NCBI GenBank assembly: GCA_009760855.2
Contig: WPIO01000005.1
Coordinates: 5,748,001 to 5,812,000, forward strand
DNA: 64,000 nucleotides
Direction of reading: 5' to 3'
Source of the DNA: Cristatella mucedo
Lineage: Eukaryota > Bryozoa > Phylactolaemata > Cristatellidae
Of this stretch, positions 12,101 through 27,100 are shown one piece after another. Each line of letters starts with the position of its first letter. Position 1 is the stretch's first letter. The notes under the pieces are model-generated. The model did not search any database. It had not been told where the DNA came from and saw nothing but the letters and a program-made list of their open reading frames with translations. Made by a program: the position numbers and the translations under genes.

Positions 12101-15100
12101 TAAAGTAACGCGCTGATTCGGCGAATTTACAGGTGGAAAGACATGATTACATGCACAGTTATAGATACAGCACAAATTTAAAAAGGAAACGAAATTTGAA
12201 CGCAGCTTCTTGTAAAACGAAATAAATTATATTTTTAATTCACGCTTTTATGTCCTTTTGATCCGTCACTTCGTGTTATCGAATGTACAGAATATTCCTA
12301 AAGTAAGAGGATTCTCTGTAAATCTGGGCTTGATTCACTCTGTCAACCGAGGATTCTTTTTTTTAGACGTGAGACATCGTGGTGCTCCACATTACAGAGT
12401 ATTCATCAGATCCCACGTCGGTGCCATGATCATATACCTATAGCCGCCAAAAATTTCATCTAGTCGCAAAACGTGGTCTTTTGTCATTAGTTTCACTAAA
12501 TGAAAATCTTTAGTTTTATGAAATACGCTGCCTGCAAAAATACTCTTAACGAAGGCAGGCAGTGTTTTCTAGTATGTTATTGTCATGTACGAGACTTTTA
12601 TGCGATCATTGCTTGATGTGTTCCTGGGAAATGCGAGTCAATTTGAATGAAAAGAAGACCACTGTGAGTCGTGTAATCTAATCTTGCAACTTAGACTGAC
12701 GTGGCAGAAAGACTGATGGACGGAGTGACAGAAAGACTGGTGGACGTACAGCCGGTTGAATCCCTTGTTTCTAGTTTCGTAGAAACCAGCGGAGAGGCAA
12801 CTGGAAAATATTTCTATAATGGCTGTTGATATGGCGTCCCATTAATTTATGCAATAAAAACGTGAAATTGCTTGGCTTCTTTCTCACTAGCATTGAAATT
12901 AAAATAAATAGCGATATGCCCACTCTAATATATGTTGGGTAAAATGTTTCCAACATAACTTGCATGCTGTGGAACTCACTTGGTGTAGTTAGGATGGATG
13001 TTGCGGTAGTCACTGTGGTAGTACCTGAAACAAAGCGAAACTATGTTATTATTTCTTACAATATATTCAGTGGTCCAAATATTGTGAAGCTACTTTATGA
13101 ACCATTTGCTCCACTTTTAACCGCGTCGTTTGCGGCTCAGAGGCTCTCTATTTCCTTCACCTACCGATCCGCCCAAACGTTATATACCTTCACTCGGGCT
13201 AGTTGACACGCAGTCGTCATAAAACAAGCCGTCGCTTTTTCTTGCTGTGTATTCATGATCTTCTATCGAAGTGAATGCTCACTTTTCAGTGACTTATCTT
13301 TTTTGATTGCTAAATTAGTTTACATGTGCCTTATATGTGTCTTTGCATACCATAGACTCAGGAATATAGCCATCTGCTATTATTCCCATTCCTTCCTCTG
13401 CTGTAGTACCCTGATGGTCGCAGGCCGGCCTCAATCACCAATAGAAATAGATTTAAAGCCTCTCTAAACTTTATTAAAACTAAAAATTAGCACATACGAT
13501 ATGTAAGAAAGCAGGAAGTAAAAGGTACACGGTGTCGCAGAACATCAAAAGAGTTTAGCTCAATTTTAAACAACACCTCTCAGATAATTGTCACGAGATA
13601 ATCGTTCTATAATAAAAATAATAATAACAGATCAGATCTTCTATTCTTGAAAGGCTTACGAGATACAACTTGGCCATCGACATTTGCACTCCAAAATTAT
13701 TTAATAAGATAGGACCTAAACAACGATGTACAATCGCCAGTAATATCCAGCAGGGCTAGACGTGTCAGACGAGAGTCATCCAAAAATTTTTAGAGAATTT
13801 GCCACTCACCGAATAAAGCTTTAGCATGCATCATTTTCCGTCGCTGGAATTTTCACTTATTACTACCATATCTCAAGCGATGGAGGACACGCCACTCGCT
13901 CATGGGCCATCCACCACGTTGGTGCCCTTTCGCCAAACTTTCGCTGGTGCTCGCATCCGCCTTGTCGTGCGTTCTTATCATTTGCGATGGTCGACATGGA
14001 TTTGAAGAAATGCATAGGACCAAAAATCGAGTGTAGATGTTGCCAAGCTTGAGTTTGCAATGACTGGAAATACTGAAGGGTAGCCAGCTTTTTAATTGAT
14101 TACTGAATAAATTGCTTGCTGCCAGTTTGAAATCTTTGGTGATGGAATGGGACTTCAGAAATACTGTTAAAGGTAGCCAAGTTTCGCTTTTTTCTATAAA
14201 AGTTGTAGGCGTGACTATTTTGATTAATAGACGCGTTGGTTTTTTAGTTTGCTTATTTGGGGCTGTACTCAAATTGTATAGCAAAATGTTAATGGCTGAG
14301 TATTCTCATAGCTTTTTCAGACTACGACTACTCTTAGCCAACATCAGATGTAATGAAATCAATAGACGCTATTTTTAACAAATTTTTTGGGCCCTTGCAG
14401 TGACGTAGAAAAGGGCAGGAAAACTGTGCAGTGACCTACCGCAACGTCACTTCTTATCCTGGCTCTTAGCCTAGCGGTATCGAGCTCGCACTTCACGATC
14501 CAGGTCGTCTGTTAGAGAGTGACAGTAGGAAATTTTATATTGCCTCTGCCAGTGCGATGAACATCACTAAAGCTACTTTGTCGCAACGGAAATGAGCCGG
14601 TTGAGTCAGCGACCCCACCATTCTTTACTTCTGGTCACTCATTCATTTTCCCTGGTTCTTAGCCCATGGGCACGGCGCTCGCTCTTTACAACCTTGGTTG
14701 GGGGTTCAAGTCAGTGGCTTGTAAAAAATTTTACTAGCTCTTTAGTTCTGTCTCGGCTTGATTATTGTAATTCCCTTTTGGCTGGGCTACCAAAGAAAGC
14801 TATTATGCCACTACAGCGGACTATGAATATGGCTGCAAGGCTGGTCTTCAAGTCCCAGCGGTTTGAGCACGAGTCATCTTTGCTGGAAGAGCTAGGATGG
14901 TTGCCGGTAGAGCAAAGGATACGGAGCAAAGTTCTTATGCTGACCCACAAGGCCAGCCACGGCTTGGCTCCTTCGTACCTAGCTGAACTGCTGCATTAGT
15001 TTCAGCCTGTTCGCGCCCTCAAGTGCTGTGTGGACAATAAATTAGCTGTCCCATTCCTCCGCTTAAAGACAGTTGGCGACAGAAGCTTTAGCTCTGCAGG

Positions 15101-18100
15101 TCCTAGACTGTGGAACTCGCTTCCAAAATTCTTACGCAACGACATCTACTCTCCAACTGCAGACTATGGCACATCTTTTTCAGCGGTCCTGAACTGCTAC
15201 TTCTATGCTACTCACTACCTCAACTGCTCTCCTGACTCTGCTATGCTTCCCACTTTCTCTTTGTTGCGTGAGACGAAGTCTGTTGGCTACCGAATGCGTA
15301 CCGAAAGCCGCTTAGGCTGTAAGTGCGCTATACAAAACTCTCCTGCGTAACACCCACACGGTCTTTGTGACTTTTTGGAGTTACTGACGGAGATACATTA
15401 CATTACATTACAAGTCCTGTAGCAGACAATACTTTATTGCCTGTTGCAAACGAGCTGAAAGAGGCCAAGGCTCTTCTGCCGCTATATAGATGAGGTTCTT
15501 GCATCAGCTAACCTTAGGTTTTATTTTTTCATCAGCAGCAGACCGAATCTGTAAGGGAAATTGTTGTTAGGTTGAGGACTTTCTTGCTGAATTTCTTCCG
15601 CAAGGAAATTTCTTTTTCAATTTCCTCATCTTCTCGACTATTATTTCCTGCTTCTTTCCTAGCACCTGATGTGACAGCGAAGTGCTTATGAAGTGCAAGC
15701 CCTGGCTCACACGATGCAGAGATAGCCAAGATTTCATAACTTGGTTATAGCCAAGATTTTCTCTATTGCAAATTTGTCACCTCTGTTTTCTGCCTGAGCA
15801 GAGTTCGGGGCAGAGGGTGCTAAGAGCGGTAGTTTCCTAAGAATGCCAACCTTTCCGACTTTCTACTCCTCAGCCACTGACCAAACGGCGAGAAAGATGA
15901 CGAACAAAATGTATTTGTGTTGAAACTTCTTGATATGCCCGATCTCTTTGGAAATGACAGCTTACTCTTGCTTTATTCAAAAGGTGTGCCATAAATCAAA
16001 AGACGCTAGAACACTTGAGTTGCCAGTTCAAACAAGTAGCCCCGCAGCAAACATATTTCCTAGGCGAAGCCCTACTCCAGCTTTCGCTCTAATCACTGCC
16101 CTGAGGAACAACCCGTAAGGGGCACCGATTACCATCTAATAACCTATTAACCCCGGCTGCTTGCTGACAGGAGAAGTGGGTTCTGTTCAACGATGGAAGC
16201 GCTGTTTCATTACTCTGCCACTTTACACTGTCAAATGACGTCTGTTTTCCGGCTTGAAAATCATCTGCAACCACATGAAGAACTTATCCAAACGGTTCGA
16301 CACAAAGCAAAGAGGAAGATGGAAAAAAGAAAGAGAGACTGAGCAATAATTCTATAGGACCTCGGAATGCAATCCGGTATTTTGGTTAAGTATTGGTCAA
16401 ACAACGGCCGATCATAATGGCTTTGGAGCAATTATTTTATATTCTATTCAGTAAAACATCTTTTAATACCGAAGCTACGGCTGGGCTACGCTTTTTTCTC
16501 CACTGACGACCAATGAGGGAATGGTCTAGAGTCTGCATGTGAAGACATTAAGTTAAAGCAAATTACCGCTTCCCTTACTGAACAGCCAACCTTAACAACA
16601 TTCGCTTGGCGCAGAGAAGCAGCATTTACCTGCTTACACAGAGGACTTCACTTTAAGAAGAAAAGGGCAGGCTTACGAGGCCTGTTGAATTATGGCCCTT
16701 TGGCTCACGCAGTACTTCACAAGTGCCTCCTTGGGGAATCTACCATGGAGCCTAGAAGTATTTGGTTGAAAATGCTTTTTTGCGTGATGACACACCATCA
16801 GACTTTGAAGCCTTGACAGCTACCAAGCTTTGAAACCTGGCCGTGACGCTCCGTTTGTAGAATTTTTAGAAATTTTCAGCTTTTAAAAAAATTATTATTT
16901 CAAGCAGCGACTATCTGCGGTACTAACGACAGCAAGGCACCTAAAGACGCTAAAATCCCTGACTTGTGAATATTTAAATGAAATCTAAAAATGCACTTGT
17001 ACCTCGCAGCCTGTGGGTCCGTTTGCGGGTCCGTGTGAACTGTCCTTTTTGTGCTCATGCCAGCTGATTATGTGCATGTTATCACTAACCATTTCAATAT
17101 GCTTCCCTAACAGCATATTTAAAGCTCCCAGAAATAGATTTAGTTCTCTGAGGGTGCTATAAAAATGCCCTTTTAGTATTATTACTCCTATTATTAAATT
17201 CAGCCAGGTCGTTCCGTCGCTCTAGTATGGGACCGCTGTGAGGCCAAATGAGCAGTATTAGAGCCTTTAGTCCCCCCCCACGAAAGAACGGCAGACCGTC
17301 TGAATGGTCACCATGAATCCTTAGTGGCAGATACCTGGCTTATTAATTTGGAAAACTAAATTATCTAATGTAATGCAACGTAATGCATCTCTGCCTGTAA
17401 CTCCGCAAAGCCACAAAGACAATGTGGGTGTTACGCAAGAGAGTTGTGTATAGCGTACTTACAGCTTAAGTGGCTTTTGATACGCATTCGGAAATAATAA
17501 CAATGATAATGCATTTGCTATAGCGCCCTCAGAGAACACTATCTCTTTCTGGGCGCTTTAAATGCAGTAGCCAACGGATTCATCTTACGCAACTAAGAGA
17601 AAGTAAGAAGGCGTAGCATTCAGTTTATCAGTTGCTGCAGTAGATTCCGACGGTTTAATAATAATAATAATAATAGTAATGATACATTTGATATAGCACC
17701 CTCAGGGAACTTAATCTCTTTCTAGGGAAATTTTCATTGCCTGCAAACGAAGCACGATCGAATGGTTAAATTACAAATTTGTTAGTGAAAAATACAGCTG
17801 AGTATCGTCTGCATAAAAGGGTTAGCCTATTCCAGACACCTGAATAAATTTTCCCAGAGGTTTAGTATAAAGGAAGAGCTGCAAAGGACCGAGCGCGGAC
17901 CCTTAAGGGACTCGACAAGTGAATAGTCTGGTGGATGAGACCTGACCCCTGCACGACACGGTTGGACATGATCGGACAAGTACGATCTGAACCATGCCAG
18001 TGCCTTGTCTGCCTGACCGACCGTTGTTCTCAATCGTTCAAATAGGATATTGTGATCAATGGTATCGAAGGCAGCTGATAGATCTAGCAGCGCTAGGGCA

Positions 18101-21100
18101 GTGACATTCCCTTCATCGCTGCTATAAATTACGAACTTAGTAGCTCTAAATGGCTTATTTATAGCAGCCGCTCCAGATGGAGTAGGCATTTTTTCTTTTG
18201 AGAAATGGCTAGAAGGAGTGCTAGCGCGGCTTGCCTTCGGCATGGACGTCCAGCGTCAATTTCCGTAGAGGCAATTATTACATTTAAGGGCAATTCTATT
18301 ATTTTTCGTGTTCAAAACATGTAGTTGTGTTTCAGTCAGTTTGAAAAGGCAGCTCGGAAAGACCAGTCTTTCCGAGCTGCCTCGGGCAGGCTCAGCCGAG
18401 CTTTCGGTCAAGGCGTCGTAGGCACACACAGTAGGGTTTCAAAAACTTATCAACGGTCTTGAAAAAACAGCGAAACTAGCATGCTTCCGAAAGGGCCATT
18501 CTGAGTATATTTAAGGCCACTCATTAATAGTCAGACCATAGGTCAGGAGAGCCTCAGTAACATTCATCCAGTCTCCCTATGTCTATCCTTATCCAAGACT
18601 CCTTATTTTTCGCCATTTATACTCTCCCCTCAGGCCGAAGTACGCGCGAAACACAGTCGCGGCCATCATTTCGATACGGATGACATCCTTCTAAGCTTTA
18701 TTCAGCATTCAACGTCACTTATTCTTATTGCAGCTTGCATCGACGATATTCCCACTCTTGTGGCTGTTAACTTTCTGCAGCTTAATGATAATAAAATCAA
18801 CCTTAAGGTTATGGGCAAGCCTAGTGTCCAAGCCTCAAGTCACATGAGCTCACCCTCAAGATTAGTACATCTAGCATCCCTCCTGTGGAATAGCTTACTC
18901 ATAATCTGGGCGTGCTATTCCAAAACTACTTGTCATTGGATTATCACTTCTCCAATGAAAAATTAACCTAGTTTCAGCTGAGCTACGATGCCGAAATCAG
19001 TGCTTGCTTAGTCAAAACACGACTTCCCAAATAGTTTATGCATTTGTGACATGGTATATGGATTTCTGCAATTTATCTGTCATCGACGGCGTTGCCACTT
19101 CACTCCACTCCTGTATTAGTTTTAATTTCAAGCCGCCGAGGAGCGGATTGTGTGAGAGCGCGTGACGGGAGGAACGACGAGATCGAATAGCTGGCGGGAG
19201 CGAGTGGAGCGATCGTGCAGGCCAGACAGAGAAGGGAACAATCAGGTCTGGATACCTTCAAAAGCAATGCCTTAGCTTGCCGAGATTTTTTGCGGCTATA
19301 GCTACGGCCATATTTACAATTTACGCGTTACTCAGCTTTCCTAAATTTTAAATGTCTGTATTTGCTTATATTCTCAGTCAGCTCATAAAAGCGTAGCTCA
19401 TCCTTAAAAAATTGTCTGACGATTTAGATTTTCTGCTCCGTTATGTTTGTTAAAATCCATAAAGTTAAACACCATTTTATCACTACCAGATATAGCGAAA
19501 TTAGTTTTGGCTCGCTTCGTTACGATTATCGGCACCTCGATTCAATCACGCATTGACATGATGCGTTACGTACGCAAGCGCTGCTTGAAGTGATTTTCTG
19601 CTGGCTTACCTAAGCTTGCACTGCTCGTACTAATAGCAGTGATTCCCATGAGGTTTGGAAGTTCAACTAATATTTGGGGAGACGAGCCACCAGATTTTGG
19701 TAAGCGCAGAACTCTTCCTTCTCGCCAGTCCGACCAATATAAATAGTCACCTACAGCAAAGTAGTGTAAGGCAGATGCATCAGATGGATACTCACAATCA
19801 ACAAAGTCTGGCGCTCTTTACTATTTGAATTAAAAAATCAATTAGTCTACGTTAGGTTACAAAAGTTTGGCTTTGCAAAGATTTATGCAATTTGTTTTGT
19901 AAGTACTTATTAGCTAGTGCAACCATTTTTTTTTAAATATGGCAGGTTGGATTCATCTGAATAAAGAAGTCAAGGAAAGACAGCCAATAACAAGCATTGA
20001 TGGTGACCAAATAAGTTAAATTAAGTTACTTATTAGACCTCAATAGTGGCACGACACCACGCGGCAAATCTATAGCGATGATAGCTTTTCTCTCTTCTCA
20101 TAAGTATCGTGCTATGAAATGGCTTAACGTTTACCGAGTCTTACGGAGAAGCTTTACAAGCTAATTATTAAATTAAAGCCTTAAAATAAGCTAGGTTCGT
20201 TATTTCGTGAGTGAGTGACTCCTTCACAGTAGTCGATATCACAATTACGTTAGGACCTTTGTGATATTCATCGTACTGCTACGACGGTATAGGAATGATA
20301 AGTGTCGTGTCAAAATGTCAAAACGAGGTAGATAATTTAGTAACTTGCATACTTTGCTGCAACTTGCACTCTCATAGTTTTAATTAAAAATGCCTTGCCT
20401 TACCTACCTTTAATAAATAATGGGCATTAATAAATACAATCTACCCGTGATTCTTTTCGGAGGTTTACTATATATTGAATAAAAGTTGGAAAATAGTGAA
20501 CACGCCAGTACTCAAAGTTCAGTCAGCTCAATGCTGATTCGCTGCCCGTCACAGGCGGATAAATTTTCATAAAATTATATTCATGTTCGTCTTAAAAGAA
20601 AATGCTAAAATACATTTTTTGAAACACGCTTCCCTTTCTCCTCCTGTGCATATATTGCTCCGTTAACTACAAACTCAACGCTAGCCAGTCAGTGCGGCAG
20701 CTCACCAGCTAGATACGCGGACACTCAGGCCAGCCTTAAAAAGCAAAGTTGGAGTCTTACGTGGCTTTTCACGGGTGCGGGCTAATTTCGATAGAAAACC
20801 TGTGGTTTCCGCCCGCCATTGTGGACGGGTGAGTTTTCGCAGCAATGAATATGGAAAAGGGCAAAGCGAGCAGAATAGAATAGTAACGACAGGCAAAACG
20901 AGAATCGTGCGAAGGAGGAAGCAACTCATTGCCACACTGTCTAAAACATTCATTATAAATTACGTATGTTTATTTCTGTAAGCCCCAGTAATTTGTTAAG
21001 TTCCCGATTACTCATTTACTGAACAACGTTTTTGTACGTGCTGATCAAGCCTTAGTGTGGTGGTAGGACTTAAGGAAAAGTAAATAAGATCGGGCTGTAA

Positions 21101-24100
21101 TTGAGTTCAAATTCGTGGTGGTAGCCGTCAAGGCTCTTCTGTCACTAGACAAAAGAGGTTATTAAATCAGGTAGTATAGTAGTATTTAACGATTTTCATC
21201 GGATATTAAGGGTTGTGAGCTCTACGTCATCTTATTTTGCTAAGGCATGTAATTAAGGATAGTTAAGCTACTGAAGCAGATGACTCACCGAGGATGTCGA
21301 AGCCGAATATATGCAAGTCTCTTCCGCTTGCGGCCCCGGAAAACAAAACTCGACGCCCAGTACCGTCTAATGACGCCACTTCGACTTTGTCAAGATTACC
21401 GTCTGCCCAGTAGAGCAGTCTTGCCTGGAGATCGAGAGCTAAGCCGTTGGGCCATACGATGCCGGTGTCGATGAGCACCGTCCGCATGCTGCCATCCATT
21501 TGCGCCCTCTCAATTCGAGCTCTCGTGCCCCAGTCGGTCCAATACATGTGCCTGGATTATAGAAGTAATTACACAAGTTACAAATTTTCATTAAATTCAT
21601 CTAAGAAAGTCCTCCTCATGCATGTCACCCCTAACCAAGTTATTCTTGTGGTCATTGAGCATGGTACCATTAACCATTCGATCGCGCTTCCTCTGCAGCA
21701 AATGTTAAGTGCCTAGAAAGAGATTGAGCTCTCTGCCAGCACTATATAAGATGTATTATTATTATTGTGTATTATTACTCCTCGAGGACAATCGTGCACG
21801 AATGAGGACATAGTAGCACACACAGAGCAGGTCACCACTGTGTAACAGCTAGTGATATTGAGTAATGATATTTTTTAAGGCAACCGAGAGCGACGCCACT
21901 CAAAGGAGCAACCGGCAGTTCTCGGGTAAATTTCTTTTGTACTGTAAATTTTTTTAAGCACAGTTCAAAATCATTCTTATTAAAATCGATTCGATATTCT
22001 TATTTGTGTATGCATTTTATGTGGCAATGCATACAAATTGTGTACTTTTCTCAGCAGCTCAGCAATAGTAGCGGTAGCTTAAAAAAAAAGCGGGCGAGAC
22101 AAAAGCGAGCCAACAAATGCGCACATGATATAAGTCCAAGTATTAATTTTTTGTAGGTATATGATTTTAATTGATTTAACTAGCTTTATGTCTTCCAAAT
22201 CAATTACTGGTACATCAAGAAGAAAATATATTGCAGTGTAAGGCTTGCGTAGAAGTAACAATAATGTGTCCAGTTTTGTCATGCATTAATAATTCAATTA
22301 CTATTATGTAATAATAATAATCAAAATAATATTAAAACTAAACTAAGGATAACTCTGCAAGAAACGGTTGTAACGGTTGGCCTAAAACTCAATTAAATTT
22401 TAAGGTTGGAAAATTAAACACAGAATGAACTAGTGAAACCTATTCATGAACATATGGTACAGTCCTATCGGAAGACTACCTTTGAGGAATCATACCTGAG
22501 AAACTAATTAGAAAATTGACTAATATTATTAGGCTTTATTAACTCTTTCTATATAAATATACAATTTCAAATTATATTCAAGCACGCATAAATTGTAATG
22601 TAACTGACTGTATTGATTTTCTTTAATAGAATACTCTATTGAGAATAATATCTATTTAAACCAGCATTCTATAAAATTATTATTTGCTCCCATTTGTCGG
22701 CGTACTTTTGACCTACGCGCGTATACCATAGCGCGCTTTTTTTGGCGCGCTTTTCCCACTTTCTTATGTTGGGTTATCAAAAAAGCATGCCACTTGGCTG
22801 ACAAGGACGACATCACCTTAGCGCAGGATTTAAGGCTATAGCTCTTGGTAGGCTTTCGCTTGTACTCTGAATTACGACTCTCCGAAGCGATCCATCCAAG
22901 CGCGAAGCTTCAATCCTTCGAGTTCCTGCGTCTGTCCAGAAGATATTTCGGGAAGACCAATCGACTGCTATTCCGTCAGGTATGTTTACACCTGAGCTGA
23001 TAACGACAGCTCGGCCTGCAGCAGAAAAAATCCTCATAGGTTTCTTTCCGATATTATATAAAAATTCTGTGACATAGCTTCAATTTCTAGATGAATCTGC
23101 TATTTCTGCAAATATTTTTTTGAACTCATGAAACAAATTATAATTTTTTTGTTTGTCTAGCAATATGATTGAGCAAGTATCCCATGCGTTCTATATCTAT
23201 TAGGGCTATTGCATTCCCATCAACGATAGCTTTATTAATGTAGGAGTTAATAATTGGTGCGGCTTCGTATTACCACATCACAAGCTGTATTTGCGACGAT
23301 GCTTAAAAATAATTACAGTAAGTATAAAAGTAATTATGATTAACGTTTTAGTGCCCTAATAGAAAAAAAACCTTCGCATTATATGTACAGACGGCTGGAA
23401 AGACAGCATTCGGCTGAGTAGTCCATGACTGTAAGTAATAGGAAGTTAACACTTTTTCAAGACTGTCCCCAAGACCGTCCCCCGACTCTCACTAAGGCCT
23501 ATCGCAGGGACTTTTCATGCTTGCAGAATCAAACTTACCTGTTCCATTTATCCGCATCTTTTGAATGGCACCAAGTCCACCGTCTGTCCAATACACAAAC
23601 TCCTCCACAGGATCATAGTCAATAGCAATGGCATTGCTCATCCCAGTACTGGTGACGACTGTGGCTGCGTAGCTTGGGCCGTCAAGAGGAATGACTAGCA
23701 TATCTGTCCGCCGAATGGCTACAATTTTCTCTCCAGCACCTACGCAAATATGAGCATAATGTAACAGCAGAAGTTTAAATTAGAAATATACCCTTCTCTG
23801 TCTCATCAGGTAAATTCGATTGCCTTAGTGATTGAGCCAGTAGTTCACAAATTAGAGTTTACTGAAACTGTCGGCCAGTTTGGCCTTACAATATTAATTC
23901 GCTTCTTTTCATTTATCTTTTTAACAGTTCGTCTGATTTTTTATTGCTTTCCGTGCTTCGCATTGAAACCGGATATGACGCCTGGTTGATTCTTGTGGTT
24001 AAGATATTCAGCGCATTGAGACCCAGACAAAGGAAGCGCTTCGCATAATAATAACAATAATAAAAAATTGTATAGCGCCCTCAAAGAACTCAATCTCTCT

Positions 24101-27100
24101 TCTAAGCACTTTATATTTGCTGTAAAGGAAGTACACGGATTCCCCATTTTGCATATGATATCCCTCATTCGGAGACTTAACCATGTTTCATTCCTCAAGA
24201 CGACCAGAGGCTGCCAATCGTTTGATGGTTAGCAGTTTACTGCTCCAATGGAGAACAGGTTTATCTTGCAGCTTCTTATTTGGACGGCCGATTTCTATTT
24301 ATGCCAGATCGAGTGAGTTTTATTCCAGCTTGAGACACGCCCTAAGTGATTGTCCGTGTACAGGATTAATCTAGCTTTCTACGCTCTGCCCTAGATTTTC
24401 ATCAGCACTAGACTGAATTCCATGCCAATATCCAGTCCTGCCACCATCAACCGGGGTCACTGCGTTCGATCGCGGCATGTGGCACTTCCCTCTTCACAAG
24501 AGAGCTCAGCGAGGAATTTTTCTAAGTGATCTAACGACCAGGAATTCCCCCTGGCGTTGAGTGCCAGCAGGCTTACTATTGGGCGAGTTACGCATACCTG
24601 CACTAAGTTTTCTTCAAGCAAGAGTTTTTTTTCTTCAAGCACTAAGTTTTCTTCCTGCTCGAGACACGCTCTAAGTGATTGTCCATGTACAGGATTAATC
24701 TAGCTTTCTACGCTCTGCCCTAGATTTTCATCAGCACTAGACTGAATTCCATGCCAATATCCAGTCCTGCCACCATCAACCGGGGTCACTGCGTTCGATC
24801 GCAGCATGTGGCACTTCCCTCTTCACAAGAGAGCTCATTGCTTTGAGAAATCATTTCTTAGGTGTTTAACGCATGCCTTAGGCAGGGATGGTAGATCCTC
24901 AGGGCCGATCGGCTGTCTCTGTACTGACCCACTTGAGAGCGTTGCAATACTTTCACATTGCCTTTAATCGGGTCCTCTGACTTCCCATGTTAGTGAAATT
25001 CCAAGTCCGGGATTTCAGTGCCAAATACTGTCTACCTTATATAATAAAGCCAAAATAAATGAATTGCATATTGAAGCCAGAAGTGCTTGGTTTTGCTACA
25101 GCCTCCACCCCCACAATAAACGACAAAACTTCCCCAAGATTTTGAGCTTAAGCCGAGCCCTGTTGTATTGCCTAATTAACTTCTTGGCCCCATTTAGCTG
25201 TTTTAACCTCACTCAACCTTTTTAGTGATGATCAACTTTCAAGTTCATGTTCGAAAGTGATTTATTTAGTGATTTACTAGCTTCGCGTTGTGCTTTATTG
25301 CAAGATCTAACAATATCCTGAACCAATATAGTTGTGGCAGCAGGTAATATTTATTTAGAATTAGACCCGTTGCAGAATTCGAATTGATTATCAATGCGAG
25401 AGATCTTGATTAGATGCAAAATGATTTTCGTCACTCATAACTCAGGGAATTTCTGTTTATCAGCCATTGATTTTGCTTTCATACGCTCGCTCCGGCTTAC
25501 CGCTTCGCGATAGTTCCAAAGATCTTAACGCACTCCAGGTCTTAAGAATACAGCTAGAAAATAGTATTATAGAGGCCACCGGTGACCTAGTACTGAATTG
25601 CATATCATAATCAAAGAAAATGACTGGTCTTCCAGACCCTATTCCCACTGTCCTGATTCTACGATGCATTGATCTGCTTCTGCCATGCATAGCTAACATC
25701 ATAAATATGTCATTGGCCTCAGGTCATGTCCCAGCACCTTTCAAAAATGCTGTAGTCAGGCGACTACTCAAGAAAGCGACACTAGACCAAGAGAACTTGA
25801 GCAACTACCACCCAGTCTCTCTTCTACCATTCTTGCCAAAGACACTGGTACTAGTTGTGGCAGACCAGCTGAACTCATTTATTGAAACTTCAAACCTTAC
25901 TAATAAGTTCCAGACTGGTTTTAGAGCTAATCACTTCACAGAGTCAGCATTTCTTCGGGTGTATAACGCCTTACTTAGGATTGCAGACTTAGCTAGATTA
26001 TCTCTGCTTGTTTGGCTCGATCTTTTGGCAGCTTTTGATACTATCGATCACAAAGTTCTTCTAGAGCGCCTCTCGTCTCGCCTGGGCATCACTGGCACTG
26101 CATTGCAATATCTCAGGTCCTCTCTCAGTGGGAGACTCCAGAGTATTAATGTGAAAGGACAAACATCATCCAAGGAACCTATGAAGTATGTCGTACCTCA
26201 GGGCTCTGTGCTTGGTCCCGTTCTTTTCACGGTCTTTACTCTTCTTCTTGCCTATATGATTGCCAAGCATAACTTAGGCATTCGCTTCTATGCAGATGAC
26301 ACTCAGCTGTATCTTTGCTTTGATCTTTCCCCGCCCTCCAGCACATCGAATTCTCTCAACTCCCTTGCCGCATGTATTGATGACACCCGTACATGGACGG
26401 CAACAAACTCTCTTAAGTTAAATAACGGTATAACCAACTTACCAGTTATGGGCAAACCAAGCGTGATTCGGAAATTGGAAAGGTTAACGCTCACAATCGG
26501 CTCTGCCAGCATATCTCCTGTTGAATCTGCACGAAATCTAGGTGTCATGTTTCAAAGTGACCTTTCATTAGACGATCGCATAAGTTCCACGGTCAAGTCT
26601 GCCTACTTTCAGTTACATGATAATGCTAAAATTCGGGTTTGTTTAGACAGGGATACCACGTCTAAATTGATCCATGCATTTGTGACATCCCGTCTTGATT
26701 TCTGCAACTCACTGCTTGATAGTCTGCCTACCTGGGCACTCAGACGCTTACAGCTGGTGCAAAACTCTGCAGCTATGCTTGTCTGTCGTTCGCGTCGCAG
26801 TCTCCACATCACACCACTTCCTGCGGACCTGCACTGGCTCCCAGTCAAGCATCGCATTGACTTCAAGGTTCTGACACTCACTTTTAGGTCCCTTAATTCT
26901 TTGGCTTCAGCCTACCAATCAGATCTACTCCTCCACCAGGCATCGTACCACTCGCTTTTCGGAATCTAATCTTGGACCTGTACCTTGGACAAACCTCAAA
27001 TCCTTTGGAGACCGTGCCTTTAGTTCGTATGGTACCAAAGCCTGGAACTCACTTCTACCCGGCATCACGACATCCCCCGACTTGACCACATTTAAAAAGA

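Larger units (their letters stand above)
11831..19609 (-). other. 7.8-kb intron between propeller and first EGF exon
   Basis: No exon was found on the minus strand, and the flanking exons join in frame. It holds a tRNA-like fragment and LINE B (14.65-15.4 kb), SINE A remains, LINE B and LINE A tails (17.36-17.74 kb), a reverse-transcriptase fragment (17.83-18.2 kb), a hairpin (18348) and a LINE A fragment (18.69-19.06 kb). The stretches 11831-14640 and 15530-17350 show nothing I recognise. Confidence 0.65.
19751..21288 (-). other. Intron between propeller exons 4 and 5
   Basis: 1.5 kb. It contains a roughly 310-bp repeat at 20640-20950 that recurs at 34670-34980, and a SINE A fragment at 21045-21175. 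No exon is seen. Confidence 0.7.

Noticed and set aside
13853-14284. 143-residue minus-strand open frame
   Set aside because: No signal peptide, domain or compositional sign of coding; lies in the propeller-EGF intron, and its splice phases do not fit the flanking exons.
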